Source: Prostheceraeus crozeri
Taxonomy: Eukaryota > Platyhelminthes > Polycladida > Euryleptidae
Assembly (NCBI GenBank): GCA_907163375.1
Contig: CAJQUW010014405.1
Span: 1-64,000, forward strand
Direction: 5' to 3'
DNA length: 64,000 nt
Part shown: positions 46,793 to 58,785 of the stretch, piece after piece
Position numbering within the stretch: the stretch's first letter is position 1
How the letters are laid out: each line of letters opens with the position of its first letter
Notes under the pieces: model-generated
The model's database searches: none
Told to the model about the DNA's origin: nothing
What the model saw: only the letters and a program-made list of their open reading frames with translations
Position numbers and translations under genes: made by a program

Positions 46793-49700
46793 CTACATCA
46801 CCTGTGACAGGAAGGCATCTCCTTCTCTTCGACGGTGATGACTGTCATAGTTTGAAGAGTCAAACTTTTCACCGAAGTATAGAAGTATATCTTCCAGACG
46901 GACAGATGGTGATGTGTATAAACATAGGAAGAAACTATCGGTATCACCTCCACAAAGTCGCGTTCTATTTATCAGTGGACATCCTTTTAGATCATTGTAA
47001 TATAATTGATACATTTCCAACTTACTATAGTCAAGTACTGCTTGACCAACATATATTAATTTATTTAAAACTATTGAAGGTTTGTACATTTCCATACCAA
47101 CCAGATCTTCATCAAATATTTTGTGTTGAACATAGAGAGGATGATTTGACAATTTCAGTAGTTGTTTCTCATTGTTGACTAGTTTAAATTTTTTCCTTCT
47201 CCTTACATTTTCCATTGTTTTACCATATAAAGAATTATTTTTCAATTTGTAGAATGACTTTTCGAAGTCAGTGTTTGATTGAGCCCTCTTTTGAGAGTTC
47301 ATATCAATGTATGTTTTTAACCAAGGCTTTTGTGTGAATTTTATGCCACTATGAATCTTCTTGATTCTCATGCCCATGCTCAAGTAAAATTTTAAAATTG
47401 AATAGTGGACTACATAATTTTCCCTATCAAATTGATGGAGCAGAAGTTTCTTGATAGAAGAAAAATGTGTATTTGGTCTTACTTTTTCATATAGATTTTT
47501 CATATAGTGTGAAAACATTCTCTTTTCAATCATCTGCATTTCTGGAGCTAATGGGAAATCGGCAGTGTCATCATGAATGGCTGCAGGATACTCTAAATCT
47601 AAATCAAAAATGTAGCCGATTTCACCATCATCATCTATATTTTGAACATTTTCTTCATTTAAAAAATTATCTAATTCACTTTCATTCAACCATTTGAAAT
47701 TTGAGTGGGGTAGATTCCTACTGAGTGAAGAACCGTAAAGGTTATTAACATCTAAGTAGGTCAAATGTCGACTTTCATGTATATTATTTCCTAATTCTTC
47801 AATGCGTGCACGCGCTCGGTGAATGTTGGTGAAAGTCATACCCCCTCTAATTCCTCGTTCAAATAGATTGTACATATTTTCATCTTGTATGTAGTGTGGG
47901 GGATCATTGGAAGAGAAATTTAGTGCTGAGGTAAAGCTAAGATGTGGGAGACTGACAAAATGTACAGGGTCGACTTCATCCTCACGTTGACTCAATGCTC
48001 TAAACACTTCAAATATGTCTGCCAACAATAAAACATCTAACTTCAGATATGCCAGCATGTAATCACCAAATGTGCTACAATTAAATTCAATCCACGCCTT
48101 GTTAGCGTGTTCATATTCACTATCGGAACAGTGCTCACGAGTAAGATCATTATAGAATTCAAATTGTGGTGGTAGACAGTCTTCCGTCAACGTGTTTAAG
48201 TTTTTGAAGTATGAATATGGAAACACTCCCTTCTGATATAAAACATTATCACTTAATTGTGGAAATTCTACCCTTAATGTCTCTACATGCTCATACGTTT
48301 GCAAGCCCTTGGCTAATTCACTCAAGGATGCACTTAGAAATTGATATGAGTCTAAGAATTTTAGTTTAAAGTATACTGTCTTCCCTTTGTATTCATTTAC
48401 AGGGACACTGGCGGATAAAGTTATATATTTTTCAGCAGTTGCTGCTACAACATCTAATTTCCAAGACTTCATTCTTCCAATCGCTTGTATAGCAAACGAT
48501 GTGGCTATCATAATTTTTAAAATTGTGGAAAAATATGGGGAGCTCCCGTCTGTTAAGTCTTAACCGGAGATTGCATTTCCTACATAATGTTTGCCTATAT
48601 CGTCCGGTGATATGATCATGATCACGAACTTTTATGACTTCATCGCTGAATTTTGATTTACATTTGTTGCAACATTCTGCATTCTCGTGGCGTGCTTTTT
48701 CATCCGCTGACAGTGACATTGGCTGCCTAGTTGTTGCACATTGGTTGTCATATAAGTCTTGGGCTACAGTTTCTAAGTGGTGCAAGAAACTAATAATGCA
48801 ATTTTCTCCCTCAAAGAGGTAATACTTGTTTTCAAATTTTGATTGAAGGGCATTATGCCAGACATGATAAGCTCCAATAGCCGCAGGTTTATGTATTTTA
48901 TTATCAATGTAGCACTCTATATCTGCATAAATTACTAAAGGAGGACTTAGTTGATATTCCATGCTACTTGTTAGTACTTTTAGATCTGTCGGCATTTTTT
49001 CTATTTGTGCTTTTCCTCGAATGCAAAACTGGAAATGTCGTTCTAGTGTTGTCTTATATGTGAATGACTGAGTGCATCTTTCGCAGAAGTATTTATGTCT
49101 TTTTAAAGTTCTCCTATACAATCTTGACAGCTTTGGAATTCCACAATAGTGTGCTGCTCCATTGTTTAGAATTAGCAAAATATTAACCGTTTGCCTACCA
49201 GTAAAGTTACTATTGTAACGAACACCTTTGAGTCCATTTTCATAAAAGTGAATGTTAATTTTAATATCATTATTTTTCTCAAATTTTGGAATATCTTTGA
49301 TTGATACTGGTGTGGAAATGCCTTCCATATTTAGCTCAGATGTCCACTCACTATATGATTTTACTTCATTCCTTGAATAAGGTACTTCATTATAATGCAA
49401 TATTGATAAAACTGCATATAGGAAGCAATCATTTGCATTTGAATTAACATTAATGACAGCTTTAGAGTTTTTTAACTTCTTTGGTAGAGGAAATGATTGT
49501 CCACCTGACAGTATTGGACTTGTCATTACATTGAACTCTATATTTTGTACATCATCTATAATCCAATTGCTACCCTTTTTTGTGAAGGCTTCAATATGAT
49601 TTATTAGACTATTTAGATGATCCTGAAACCAAGCATCATAGTCATAAATATAGTTTGAGGATGATGAGGTAAAGTGTGCGAGAAAAGTTTCTTCTTCTTG

Positions 49701-50267
49701 AGGATTAGAACGGACATAACGAATTTGTGCAATCAGACGACCGCGCAATTGATAGCTCCTTAGTAAGTCAGACACTAAATTCCCTAACATGGAACGCATG
49801 CTTTCTAAGAATGATGTTATGTCCACAGTAGGTGTTGTTGGCGTGATATCATACACACGTGCATGGCCATTGAGTGCGCTTTCACTGAGACTAACAGTTC
49901 CATAGTTATAATGCATATTCATCTCACTATTTGTGTTATGTACATTCATATGCTGTCGAAATCTACTTATAGAGTTATACGTTTTGCCACACCGAGAGCA
50001 GTATTGCATAAAGTTTTGTATGTTAGTTGAAGCGCTGGTTGTTGGCTTAGAAGTAGATCTATTTTGATTATTTGAATTTGACTCTGTTATGCTATCATTC
50101 GGTTTATTATTGCATACAAGTCTATGCCTCTTAAGATTATCCATCCTATTCGTCTTATATGGACACTTGCTACATTGATACGTTTTTCCTAACTTACAAA
50201 ATTTTTCATGTCGTTGCAAATTGCCTATGAGAGTGAACACTTTTCCACACTTGGTACAGACAACCAT
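46793..50267 (-). CDS. Polinton protein-primed DNA polymerase B (two long frames, likely broken once)
   Basis: Two long overlapping frames, 50267-48432 (611 codons) and 48511-46793 (572 codons). The first has N-terminal C2H2 fingers (CTKCGKVFTLIGNLQRHEKFC and CSKCPYKTNRMDNLKRH), an OTU-like segment around NDCFLYAVLSILHYNEVPY, and exonuclease motifs YADIECYI and FHNFKNYDSH. The second has polymerase motifs LDVNNLYGSSLSRNLP and GGDTDSFFLCL. Family B polymerases of this type start replication from a terminal protein at the inverted repeats. The break between frames is treated as one lesion; no repair is attempted. Confidence 0.85.
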
Positions 50268-50297
50268 GATTATTGATGAGGATTGAAATTAGCAAGC

Positions 50298-50328
50298 CCT
50301 TATATACATCTACCATCTAATGACGTCA
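50298..50328 (-). promoter_or_regulatory. promoter of the polymerase gene: TATA, CRE and CCAAT words
   Basis: Minus strand TATATAAGGG about 31 bp before the ATG at 50267; a perfect CRE palindrome TGACGTCA at 50321-50328; and CCAAT-type sequence (plus-strand AGCCAAT) at about 50341-50347. The set fits a Pol II promoter of the element. Confidence 0.5.
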
Positions 50329-50444
50329 GCGTCATCACCAGCCAATACCATATGTTCCGATCGGTTGTAAAGAGAAAACACATACAATTTTAACAATTAT
50401 TTTTTTTTTCAAAATAGAAGAAAAAAGAAGTAAAAGTAATGAAG

Positions 50445-52530
50445 TTATAGTTTGACGCATTTAACAATGCCACTATGATAAAGTTTTAGGTGACTGCAGC
50501 TGTCACTACAGCCACCCAAATCGTCCATCCTTGTAAGGCGCACTTTTCTGATCACATTTTGGGAACAGTCGAGGTGGACAAGTGTCTCTTTATTGTGCTG
50601 TTGACTGGTGGTTACTTGGGAGGCCAACAGGAGGTTTGATTGAGTAATATTTCTTAGAGACTCAATCAAACCTCTATTGTCCTCCTTCAACTTAGCCTCG
50701 CGGGCCTCAGCCTCCTTTAGGCGCTCTTGGCAACGACGGAGTTGCACCTCAACGTCTTGTACCTCTTCTGCTGTCGCGTCGAGATCCACATTATACTGCC
50801 GGACAGGGAGAGCAGCTGGAGGTGCGGGGGCAGCAGCGTGAGGGGAAGGATCTGCGGCTAGGATCGGAGAGGAAGGATCTGCGGCTGGGATCGGAGAGGA
50901 AGGAGCTGCGGCTGGGATCGGAGAGGAAGGAGCTGCGGCTGGGATCGAAGAGGAAGGACGCAGTGGAGATAACGGAGCCAGTGTCATCATGGGCGATAAA
51001 GGAAGGCGCACACTCCAGCTCGGAGAAGCCCGGATGTGGCTGAACGAGACCTCCTCCTGAGATTCACACATCGCGGAGTCCTGTAATCGAAAGAAACAAT
51101 TGTTTATCATCTATTTAGCATTTTACCATTGATGAGATATAAAAGTGAATTTCTCTTACCTCCGGCTGGATTGTGACCTTCTGATCGGTTCCAACCTCTG
51201 TCTGACGGGGCAACGAGTCATTCTAAAAGATAAATCAATCTATTACAAACAAAAAACATATTTTAATAGAAAATTCTGTACTCATGCAGTTGACCAACTT
51301 TGATACTTACATTTGTAACAGGATCATCATCCTCATCGGAAGAAGATGTCGGGGAAGAAGTCGCTGACGACGTTTCCTCATCAGATGAAGTCGCTGACGA
51401 GGTTTCATCGTCCTCTGATGAAGACTCCCGAATCGAATAGGGCTTTTCTTCATTGTCTTCCACCGATGTACTTGTCGCTGGCGTCAAAAGGACACTGCGA
51501 TGCTTCCTGAGGGACAGCGATCGCACAACCTGCAGAGAAAAATAATATAACATGCTCGCAACTCATTGACGAAGTATGTATGTTTTTAAAAATACTTGAT
51601 GCATTTTCAGTTATTGTTGACTGAGACCTATGTAATGACACTTACGGGACTCGAAGGTAGTCTGCTCCTCGGTGAAGATAAGCGCGGAATTTTCGGGCAG
51701 CCTTGAACACTGGGAAACAGCTGAAAGTAGGAAAAATTCATGTTTAATTTCACATTGAGAACTAATAAATAACTGAAATGCTTACATTTCGCAATTTTTC
51801 GGCCACTACATCCTCATTAGTCTTTGTCGGGTGAGGTAGCTCACTCTGAAATGTTTAAGCAATGTTGATTTACTTTATGTATAGAAATAATTAAATTAGT
51901 CAATAAATACTTACATCTTTAGCGAACAGTTTCTTCTGAACCAACACCTTGGCTCTCTTCGGTGGGGGCATCAGTACATCCTGAAATGTTTTACAACATA
52001 TAATCATTTCATACATAATGAAGTAGTATTTTTTTATTTTTCTGCTGTGAGCCAGTTATCCGTTGAAACTAGCATGTAGAATTGATGGCACTCACCTCAC
52101 AATCACTAAAAGTCTCATCGATGAACTCCCGAGACTTAGGAACTTTCCTCTTAGGAACTCGCGACTTTTGAGGCTTATCCTTTGGAGCAGGTTCATCCAA
52201 CTGGGAAAGCACGCCTTCAGTCGGTCGATCCTTCCCAAAAAGACGCTCCAACTTCTTCTTCTCAACTTTGGAGGTTAAGTTCATCCCCTTTCTCCCATTT
52301 AGTTGAGCACAAGGGGTGTGCTTGGTAATAAATGCTTTCGCGGAGTCACTATTCACCTTTGCATCGCTCCTTTCATACCTCTTACACGTGAGGCAGTAGA
52401 GGTACGTGCAGTCCTCTCGGAAGGAGCATTCCTTATGCCCGCTTTTGTTCGCATGTCGAACGGGCAGTTGGCAAGTCTCACAGAAATGGAAGATGAGACG
52501 TTGCCGTGCAATGCTTTCTTGTCGAACCAT
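50445..52530 (-). CDS. Polinton spliced gene, about seven exons, zinc-binding N terminus and coiled-coil C terminus
   Basis: On the minus strand an open first exon from ATG 52530 has a Cys/His cluster (FCETCQLPVRHANKSGHKEC, then CTYLYCLTC), followed by basic PKSRVPKRKVPKSRE. Six short introns (about 65-115 bp) with clean GT-AG borders separate further small exons. One encodes an acidic Ser-rich stretch (SSDEDDD, SSATSS repeats). The last exon has Pro-Ala-Ser repeats and a coiled coil (VQLRRCQERLKEAEAREAKL). No family was recognised. A zinc module plus coiled coil suggests a regulatory or structural accessory protein; function unknown. Confidence 0.6.
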
Positions 52531-54419
52531 TTCTGTAGAGGATAAAAAAATTTTATTATAATTTAATCTCTTTTTAAATGAGAAATCATTTATGTACCAT
52601 CTTCAAACCTTTATTAAGTACTAGATTAATGTTTGACAAATCTTAAGAAGAAATAAAATTTGAAGTTGAAATTGAAACCGAAAGTCGAAAATTAGATATT
52701 TATTCGAAAAGGGTTAGCTCATAAGAAGAGTTGAAATTTGGAAACAGCTGATTTACTATTATTTAATTTCGAAATTAATTTAATGAAATGAAAGTGAAAT
52801 TTCGAAAATTTCAACCAATCCTCAATTTGTTTAATTAAACAAGCTTGAATTTTATACATCTGTTAGCAGATGACAGACTGAATATTTAAAATGGATGAAG
52901 GCTTTATTTAGGTATCTTTTTATTTATTTACAAACTGTGAAAATCTTGTTGATTCAAATACACTTACATTTAAACTGATATATTCATGTCTCTCGCTCAG
53001 TGACTTAATATAGGATGAAAAATTAAAATAAAAAAACATGGTTAATAATATAACATAAAGTGTTCCTATCCTAAAAACCCAAGCTTCTATATTTAAAGCT
53101 ATTTGGTTATAAAAACTTAATAATGTTCCTACTCCCGAATATCCTATAAAGTAGCAGAAAATGACAATGAAACTCACTTTAGAATTGTAATAAGAACCGG
53201 AGAACGGAGGAACGAAGAACGACGTCTGTTATGGACACTAAATAATTTGAAAATGAGTGAAAATTCGTTGTGTACAACTTCTTTATATATGAAATTGACA
53301 AAGCAACTATGAACAAAGACCTTATGACATCACATCTTGGAATTGGTACGGTTAAACAAAATTGATAACTCAAACAAGAATTGGAACAGCTGGTTTATTT
53401 TTAACCTTAGAAATGGAAGTGCCATCATATGTGTTGAAAGATTTCTACATGTAAACAGTAGAGTGAATTCAAAGTAATATGAACTGATGGACTGATGTAT
53501 TATTTGATATACATGTTATTATTAATAGTCATATAATGATTCATATTTGAAGTTATAAAACGTGTGGTTTGAATAGAACATTAAAATTTGAATTAAGCGC
53601 TAAATTTCGAAAATTCAAATTTCGCGCCAAAATTCGAATAATCAAATTTAAAGATTTTTTCGAAAATTTGAATTTCGCCCCCCCCGCCGTGTATGAAGTG
53701 TATGAAGTGTATGAAGGTCAAAGGTCAAGGTCAGGTCTAAGGTCAAGGTCAAGTGTAGAGGTTTGTATATTATGGTCATTTTTAGTTGTAAAACTTTAAC
53801 TTTGAAAATTTGTAAACTTAGTCATTTTTGTAAAAAAACTTGGAATTTTTCAAGTTGCATACAGATGCATACAACTAGGATTTTTTCATCAAATGGGTAC
53901 ATACAATATATCATTCGAATGCTCTTTTCATGCTGATTCTAATGGTGTATTGTATGACACATGTATGACATATAACTAGAGAGCTACATGTCTTTAAAGA
54001 ATGGGCTAAAAACTTAGTGAATTTAAAAATCTAACATTTGTCTGCTTGCATACAGTTGCATACAACTAGGATTTTCCCATCGAATAGGTACATACCTTAT
54101 ATCATTCTAAAGGTCTTTTCATTCTCATTCTTATGGTGTCGTGTATGACACATGTATGATATCATCCTGGACTGCTACAAGCATTTTAAAATTAACAACA
54201 TAACTGTTTCTTTAAAAGTTATATGTTCCTATTTATTTCAAGTTGAAGTCTTCATACTTGATTTTTTTGTTTCAATTCAGTTATTGAACATCATTAATTG
54301 TAGATAGTTATTCCCCTTTCCCATTCAGACCTTAATTGAAGACCGATTTGTGAAATGATAAAACAAGTCTGTTCATATATACAAATAAATATTAAATAAA
54401 GAGATTAAGAAAAAACACA
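52531..54419. other. AT-rich Polinton region with repeats, no firm gene
   Basis: Contains AT-rich GAATTTCGAAAATT-type words (52640-52830 and 53580-53680), a C8 run, a small tandem repeat (GTGTATGAA and GGTCAA words, 53689-53755) and a 134-bp direct repeat pair (53857-53990 and 54048-54181). A hydrophobic minus-strand frame at 52920-53177 lacks an ATG and is not called. Confidence 0.5.
53857..54181. repeat. pair of ~134-bp direct repeats inside the Polinton
   Basis: 53857-53990 and 54048-54181 share GCATACAACTAGGATTTT, GGTACATAC and TATGACACATGTATGA with roughly 80 percent identity, 191 bp apart. Their position next to the divergent gene pair at the right end suggests duplicated regulatory DNA, or simply a local duplication. 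Confidence 0.7.
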
Positions 54420-54881
54420 CTAAATGTCATCAAGGTAAGGAAAGGGTACAAGTTTTTTCAAGTCCACTTGCACATGGATCCTGGTCTTCTTGGGCGCACA
54501 GGGACAGCGACGTGGTGTGTCAAGGTCGATGACCGAAAATTCGAGAGCGGTTGTGAGGTTCCGCTCGTTCGGCTCCATCCTCATGAACACCCGTTTGGTG
54601 TGATACTTTTTCGGGGCGTTCTTGACTTTGACCGTGACCCGTCCATAAAGTGGCGTTCGCATGGACTTCTTATTCATGTGACGCATCGTCTCAATTGATA
54701 CGTCACTATCCTCATCACTCGAGTAGTCGGGCGATGCAGGGGCTTGGGTGAACACCACCGGCTCGTTTGGTGTTGTCGATCGCTCCATCGGAGATTGGGG
54801 AGGTGTACTGGTACGTTCCACTGGCGAAGTGGTACGATCAGCAGTAGCGTTCTCAACTGCGGCTTTCTGTTTGCGATCCAT
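54420..54881 (-). CDS. Polinton protein of unknown function, 153 residues
   Basis: The N-terminal ~65 residues are Ser/Thr/Pro-rich and disordered-looking, with SPVERTSTPPQSPMERS repeats and an acidic patch SSDEDSDVS. The C-terminal half is basic and beta-prone (LYGRVTVKVKNAPKKYHTKR) and ends PFPYLDDI. TATATAAG lies upstream on the minus strand (about 54964-54975), with a CCAAT word near 54995. It is divergent from the gene at 55106, sharing a ~220-bp promoter region. No family was recognised. Confidence 0.55.
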   Translation of the reverse strand: MDRKQKAAVENATADRTTSPVERTSTPPQSPMERSTTPNEPVVFTQAPASPDYSSDEDSDVSIETMRHMNKKSMRTPLYGRVTVKVKNAPKKYHTKRVFMRMEPNERNLTTALEFSVIDLDTPRRCPCAPKKTRIHVQVDLKKLVPFPYLDDI

Positions 54882-55040
54882 TATGACTTGTAGATTTAAA
54901 ATAGTTGTAACTTGTAAATGTGAGGATTAGAACCTTTGATAAGAATTGGTACAAACCTCGGACTTATATACTTTTTAAACAAAGGAAATCCTAACAGCCA
55001 ATCAGAGAGGTACCGAACTTCCCTAAAGAATATATATAAC

Positions 55041-55060
55041 TATATAAAGGATGACATTGT
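55041..55060 (+). promoter_or_regulatory. TATA-type promoter of gene 55106
   Basis: TATATAAAGGATGACATTGT, 46 bp before the ATG at 55106. It repeats the word found at 36724 with one inserted A and minor changes, at the opposite end of the element. Confidence 0.55.
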
Positions 55061-55105
55061 TCCAAACTGTTAAGTACTTATCCTCAACGTTCCATAACAA
55101 GAAGC

Positions 55106-55396
55106 ATGTCCTCAAAACCACTATTTTATTTTCAAAATGACAGCCAAGTCATTATGGGAGGTCAGTTGGACATGACCATGCATCTGTCTTGCGGCTGCAA
55201 AGTGGCCCTATGGAAGACCTTGACTGTCTCTGCACTTCAAAGGCGGAATGGACTACCGGTGAAGTGTCCGGTACACGAATGTGACCATGACTTTAGTAAA
55301 AATCCGACATTCCATGAGTGGTGTGATGACTTCTTGAAGATCATGGAGTCGCCTGAGGGACGTGATTTGCACCCGTCATTTATTTTTCACGCTTAA
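55106..55396 (+). CDS. Polinton small Cys/His-rich protein, 96 residues
   Basis: Contains MHLSCGCKVALWKTL, then VKCPVHECDHDF, giving a C-X-C ... C-X4-C cluster with nearby His residues that could bind one zinc ion, similar in layout to a RING or U-box-like fold. No family was identified. It is the last gene before the right inverted repeat and mirrors the RING gene at the left end. The frame is intact with a clear promoter word upstream. Confidence 0.55.
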   Translation: MSSKPLFYFQNDSQVIMGGQLDMTMHLSCGCKVALWKTLTVSALQRRNGLPVKCPVHECDHDFSKNPTFHEWCDDFLKIMESPEGRDLHPSFIFHA

Positions 55397-55532
55397 ATTA
55401 AACTTACATTGTAAATCTCTTGTCTTTTCATTTTAAACATAGTTCTGGAATTGGTTTTCTTATTGGGGAGCAACTAAATCATAACTGCACAGTAAAGTTT
55501 CACATCTAAATAGTGCTACATTAAAAATAATT

Positions 55533-55924
55533 GTCACAATAGTCGCAATTGAGCAAACCCATTCAAAATCAAACAACGGACGTCTATCGGTACGTACCCA
55601 AGTGCTCAGAACCAAACCACACAAGTTCGATCATAGACGTTCCCAAACACAGTGTACTCAACTGAGTGTACCAAACACATGTACCTATCCAGTAAAACAG
55701 ATGTCATACAAGTTCTTATTCATAACACTGAATTATACATGTACCTATCCATGTGCCTATCGATAACTAAAGTATACATGTACCTATCCATGTACCTATC
55801 CATGTTCCTATTGACAACACTAAACTTTACATGTACCTATCCATGTACCTATTGATAACACTAAACTTTACATGTACCTATCCATGTACCTATCCGTGGC
55901 AAGTAGGGCACAGTTTTCACTACT
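55533..55924. repeat. right terminal inverted repeat of the Polinton
   Basis: Inverse of 35686-36075 with about seven substitutions, a unit-number difference in the GATAGGTACATG tract and a small insertion near 55640-55665. It ends CACTACT and is followed by the duplication GTAATA. Confidence 0.95.
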
Positions 55925-55930
55925 GTAATA

Positions 55931-57453
55931 CTTGCAATTCGTTTGGATTCCCAATGATCGATTCAATTTCTATGGTACAGCAGATGATTATGATATGAAC
56001 AATAGATCTGTACGCACCTTCGAAAAGGTCATAAATTTGACCTTCCATTTGCTTGTGACAATTGTAAAAAAATGCACCAAAATCAAAAAAGTCACAGAAG
56101 CAGAAGGCGGCGTGGTTTTAAAAAGAACACAGCAAGAGTGCGATAGGGGTGAATCTTCCCCGTTTGAATATCAGTGTACAGTTGGACTGATATTATTTTA
56201 TTTTGATGATTTCGTTACCATCTTTGCGGCATCCAAACATTCTTCGAACCACCACAGTTGAGCGACATTGCTAAATTCGATGACAATTAGTTTTTCTCGA
56301 ATGCCATGAAACTTTTATTTCAGAATAAATTTCAGACTACACGATTTTTTGTATTTTGAATTTAGCCGCTCATCAAATACTTAAGTATTCTAAAAACTGC
56401 TCTGAATGGATTTATCGCAATATTCATTTCTGAAAAGGTTACAACGTTGTCACCTATAGAAGTAAATTGTCCACATCCATGATTCGGTGACTATACACAT
56501 GGACGGCTAGATATCTATAATTTACTCATTAATATACTCACACTATTTTTTTCACTCCTCATCAATAGAACAACTCATAGTAGAGCTGTCAAAGTTATTT
56601 AGAAGTCCATGCCATGCATGTACGTACATGTACTATACTCAGAGGCTGTCAATCGCCACAAACATAGATGATATCTATATAAATTTCTAATTTACTGTTC
56701 TGTAGCTCACCTTGTAAGTTTCAACTAATCTCCAACAACTTGCTGACGTCCGTTTGTCTTGTATACTTTCAATCTCTTGAAGATAACATTGATAAGACGT
56801 TGGTGCAATTCCATTATAAATATATTCATTGCATGAATATTTATAGCATCAATGTAGCTGAGATGCAAATATTAAGTTTTAATAACATTTCCAATGAATC
56901 ATTATCGCAAATTAACTATATTTAATAATTTTATTTTGAGCTGATTTTATGTTCACTTTCCTTACTTTTACAACTTGATTAGACTATTCTCCGATTCAAA
57001 CTCATGATTCTAAAGCATTTTGAAAATATTATGCGCTAATATATGAATGAATCGAAAGACAATTCACAACAAATATGGAGGCTAAACTAGGACTGCTGCA
57101 TCAAAGATAAGACAAATAAGAAGAGATAACGAATTTTAATAATTGAATTAAATATTTTCATTTTTTTCTCAGTTCTTGTCTTTCAGTCCATGATCCATCC
57201 GCAAGCGTCTGCACTTCCCCAATCACCTCACCACTCCTTATGGATGTCTTTATAGTCCTTGCATGGATTGCATACATTAATTCATAAATCTAAATATCTT
57301 AATACAGCGGGTCTACCATATAAAGGCCTACTGTCTATAAAACATTGTTATCGATTTGTTTGAAATGAGCATAATGATTCTACGTTATTCATGAAATTTC
57401 ATGAAGAAATTTTGTGTAGTCAGAGTACATGTATACTGCAGTAGCTTATCAAA
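55931..57453. other. flank right of the Polinton, no gene seen
   Basis: Host AT-rich DNA. Open frames at 55932-56261 and 56740-56925 carry no recognisable motif and look like chance. Confidence 0.35.
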
Positions 57454-58785
57454 TTGCATTGTCCATCATACATATCTAGGCTTAATGATCTATTGAGAGT
57501 GCCGGTCGAAATATCTACGTTTTCTACGACAAGGGCAATTATTCTTTTTGAGCTTCCATCAGACTTACTTGGTTTCCACCACCCATGTCCAATAGTTCTC
57601 CAAGAAGGCCTTCTTTCTTCAGTGTTTTACAATGACCTCATCATTCTCTTATGCCAGCAATATTACACAAGTTTGTAATTCTCGCGTAGTTATGGATCAT
57701 GAATGAATGGCATTTCATCTCGTGAAATCTTTGGTCATGAATGTGAAATAGCAGAAAAAACATCTAATTATAAAGTCATACTTGAAGATAGAATAGCACG
57801 TCGGAAAGGAGGAACTGCTATTTACATTCGAGATTATTATCATTTCCGAGTGATTAACAGTACGATAAATATCCTTGAAATCGACTGTCTGCTTCTCGAA
57901 GTACTTACCTGTAATACAGTAAGTAATGATATATGTTTGTACATCCCTCCATCCTTGAACGCTGACCTACTCAGAGAGACACATCAGAAAATTGTCGACG
58001 CAGCCAATAATTTGCGCGCTCGAAATCCCTCACTAAGCATAATTTTATCTGTTTATTTATCCGATAATGTGACGTATGACTCCCCGATGTCTACTTGAGA
58101 CCATTTGATGATAACTGCCCATCCTAATACTTATCGCGGAGAAATGACAAGAAATCAATGTACAGAAAGGAAGCACATCGTGTTTGATTCCCGGAGTTCC
58201 CATCTGTCGAAGTTTTGCGGGGAGCTCTCCGCCCAAGACCGTGATGGTCTCCACAATAATGCTGACGATGTCAATAAACGATGGAATATATTTAAGAACA
58301 TCATGAAGGAGAATATCAAGGTATGCATCCCGTAGCATCCCGTCACTTTAAGTAAAAGAGACGAATGCTGGACCACTGACAAATCAACCAACGATGGGAT
58401 GCTTTCATTCAGGAATAAAGACTGGGAAAAGTGCTATCTAAAAATCAAAGTAAAGCATGAAATCTGTAAATCGAAATTGATAACCGCAAATAAAATGACC
58501 ATTCACTTCGACAATAAGACCCGTTCTTGAGTACGCTTCACCTTGCTTCGTGGGTTTTAATGCCACTTTATCGAACATGCTTGAATCTGTTAACAAAAGA
58601 GCTCACAGAAGCATGCTCCCAGACGGAGAGGCAACTTGTCCGTGTACTGGTAACGCCTTAAAGCATCGCCGATGTAATACCAGTTTAAAGGTATTATCAG
58701 ACACTATTCAGCACGTGGATCACATTTTGAATTATCTGAAACCAAGGCAATTATCATGCTCTCATCGACTGGCTACAATCTAATA
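57454..58785 (+). pseudogene. LINE ORF2 remnant (endonuclease piece and RT C-terminal piece)
   Basis: About 57703-58098 reads IARRKGGTAIYIRDYYHFRV, then EIDCLLLEV, ICLYIPPSLNADLL and ARNPSLSIIL, the middle of a LINE endonuclease (GG.AIYI and the following strand order). About 58520-58785 reads VLEYASPCFVGFN, then NKRAHRSMLPD, the block after the RT. The palm is missing and stops interrupt both pieces, so an internal deletion of an old copy is likely. Confidence 0.6.

Larger units (their letters stand above)
35686..55924. mobile_element. Polinton/Maverick element, 20.2 kb, nearly whole fossil
   Basis: The termini AGTAGTGAAAACTGTGCCC and its inverse are flanked by an exact 6-bp duplication GTAATA (35680-35685 and 55925-55930), as known for Polintons. 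The inverted repeats are ~390 bp and differ by about 2 percent plus one repeat-unit difference, so the insertion is fairly recent. It carries the core set: protein-primed DNA polymerase B, integrase, packaging ATPase, adenain-like protease, major and minor capsid proteins, plus accessory genes. Genes run rightward in the left half and leftward in the right half, apart from a last small rightward gene. It looks nearly whole; about one or two breaks are suspected. Confidence 0.95.

Noticed and set aside
52920-53177. Hydrophobic 85-codon minus-strand frame in the Polinton
   Set aside because: It has no ATG at a usable place and lies in AT-rich DNA, where hydrophobic frames arise by chance. A membrane protein is possible but unsupported.
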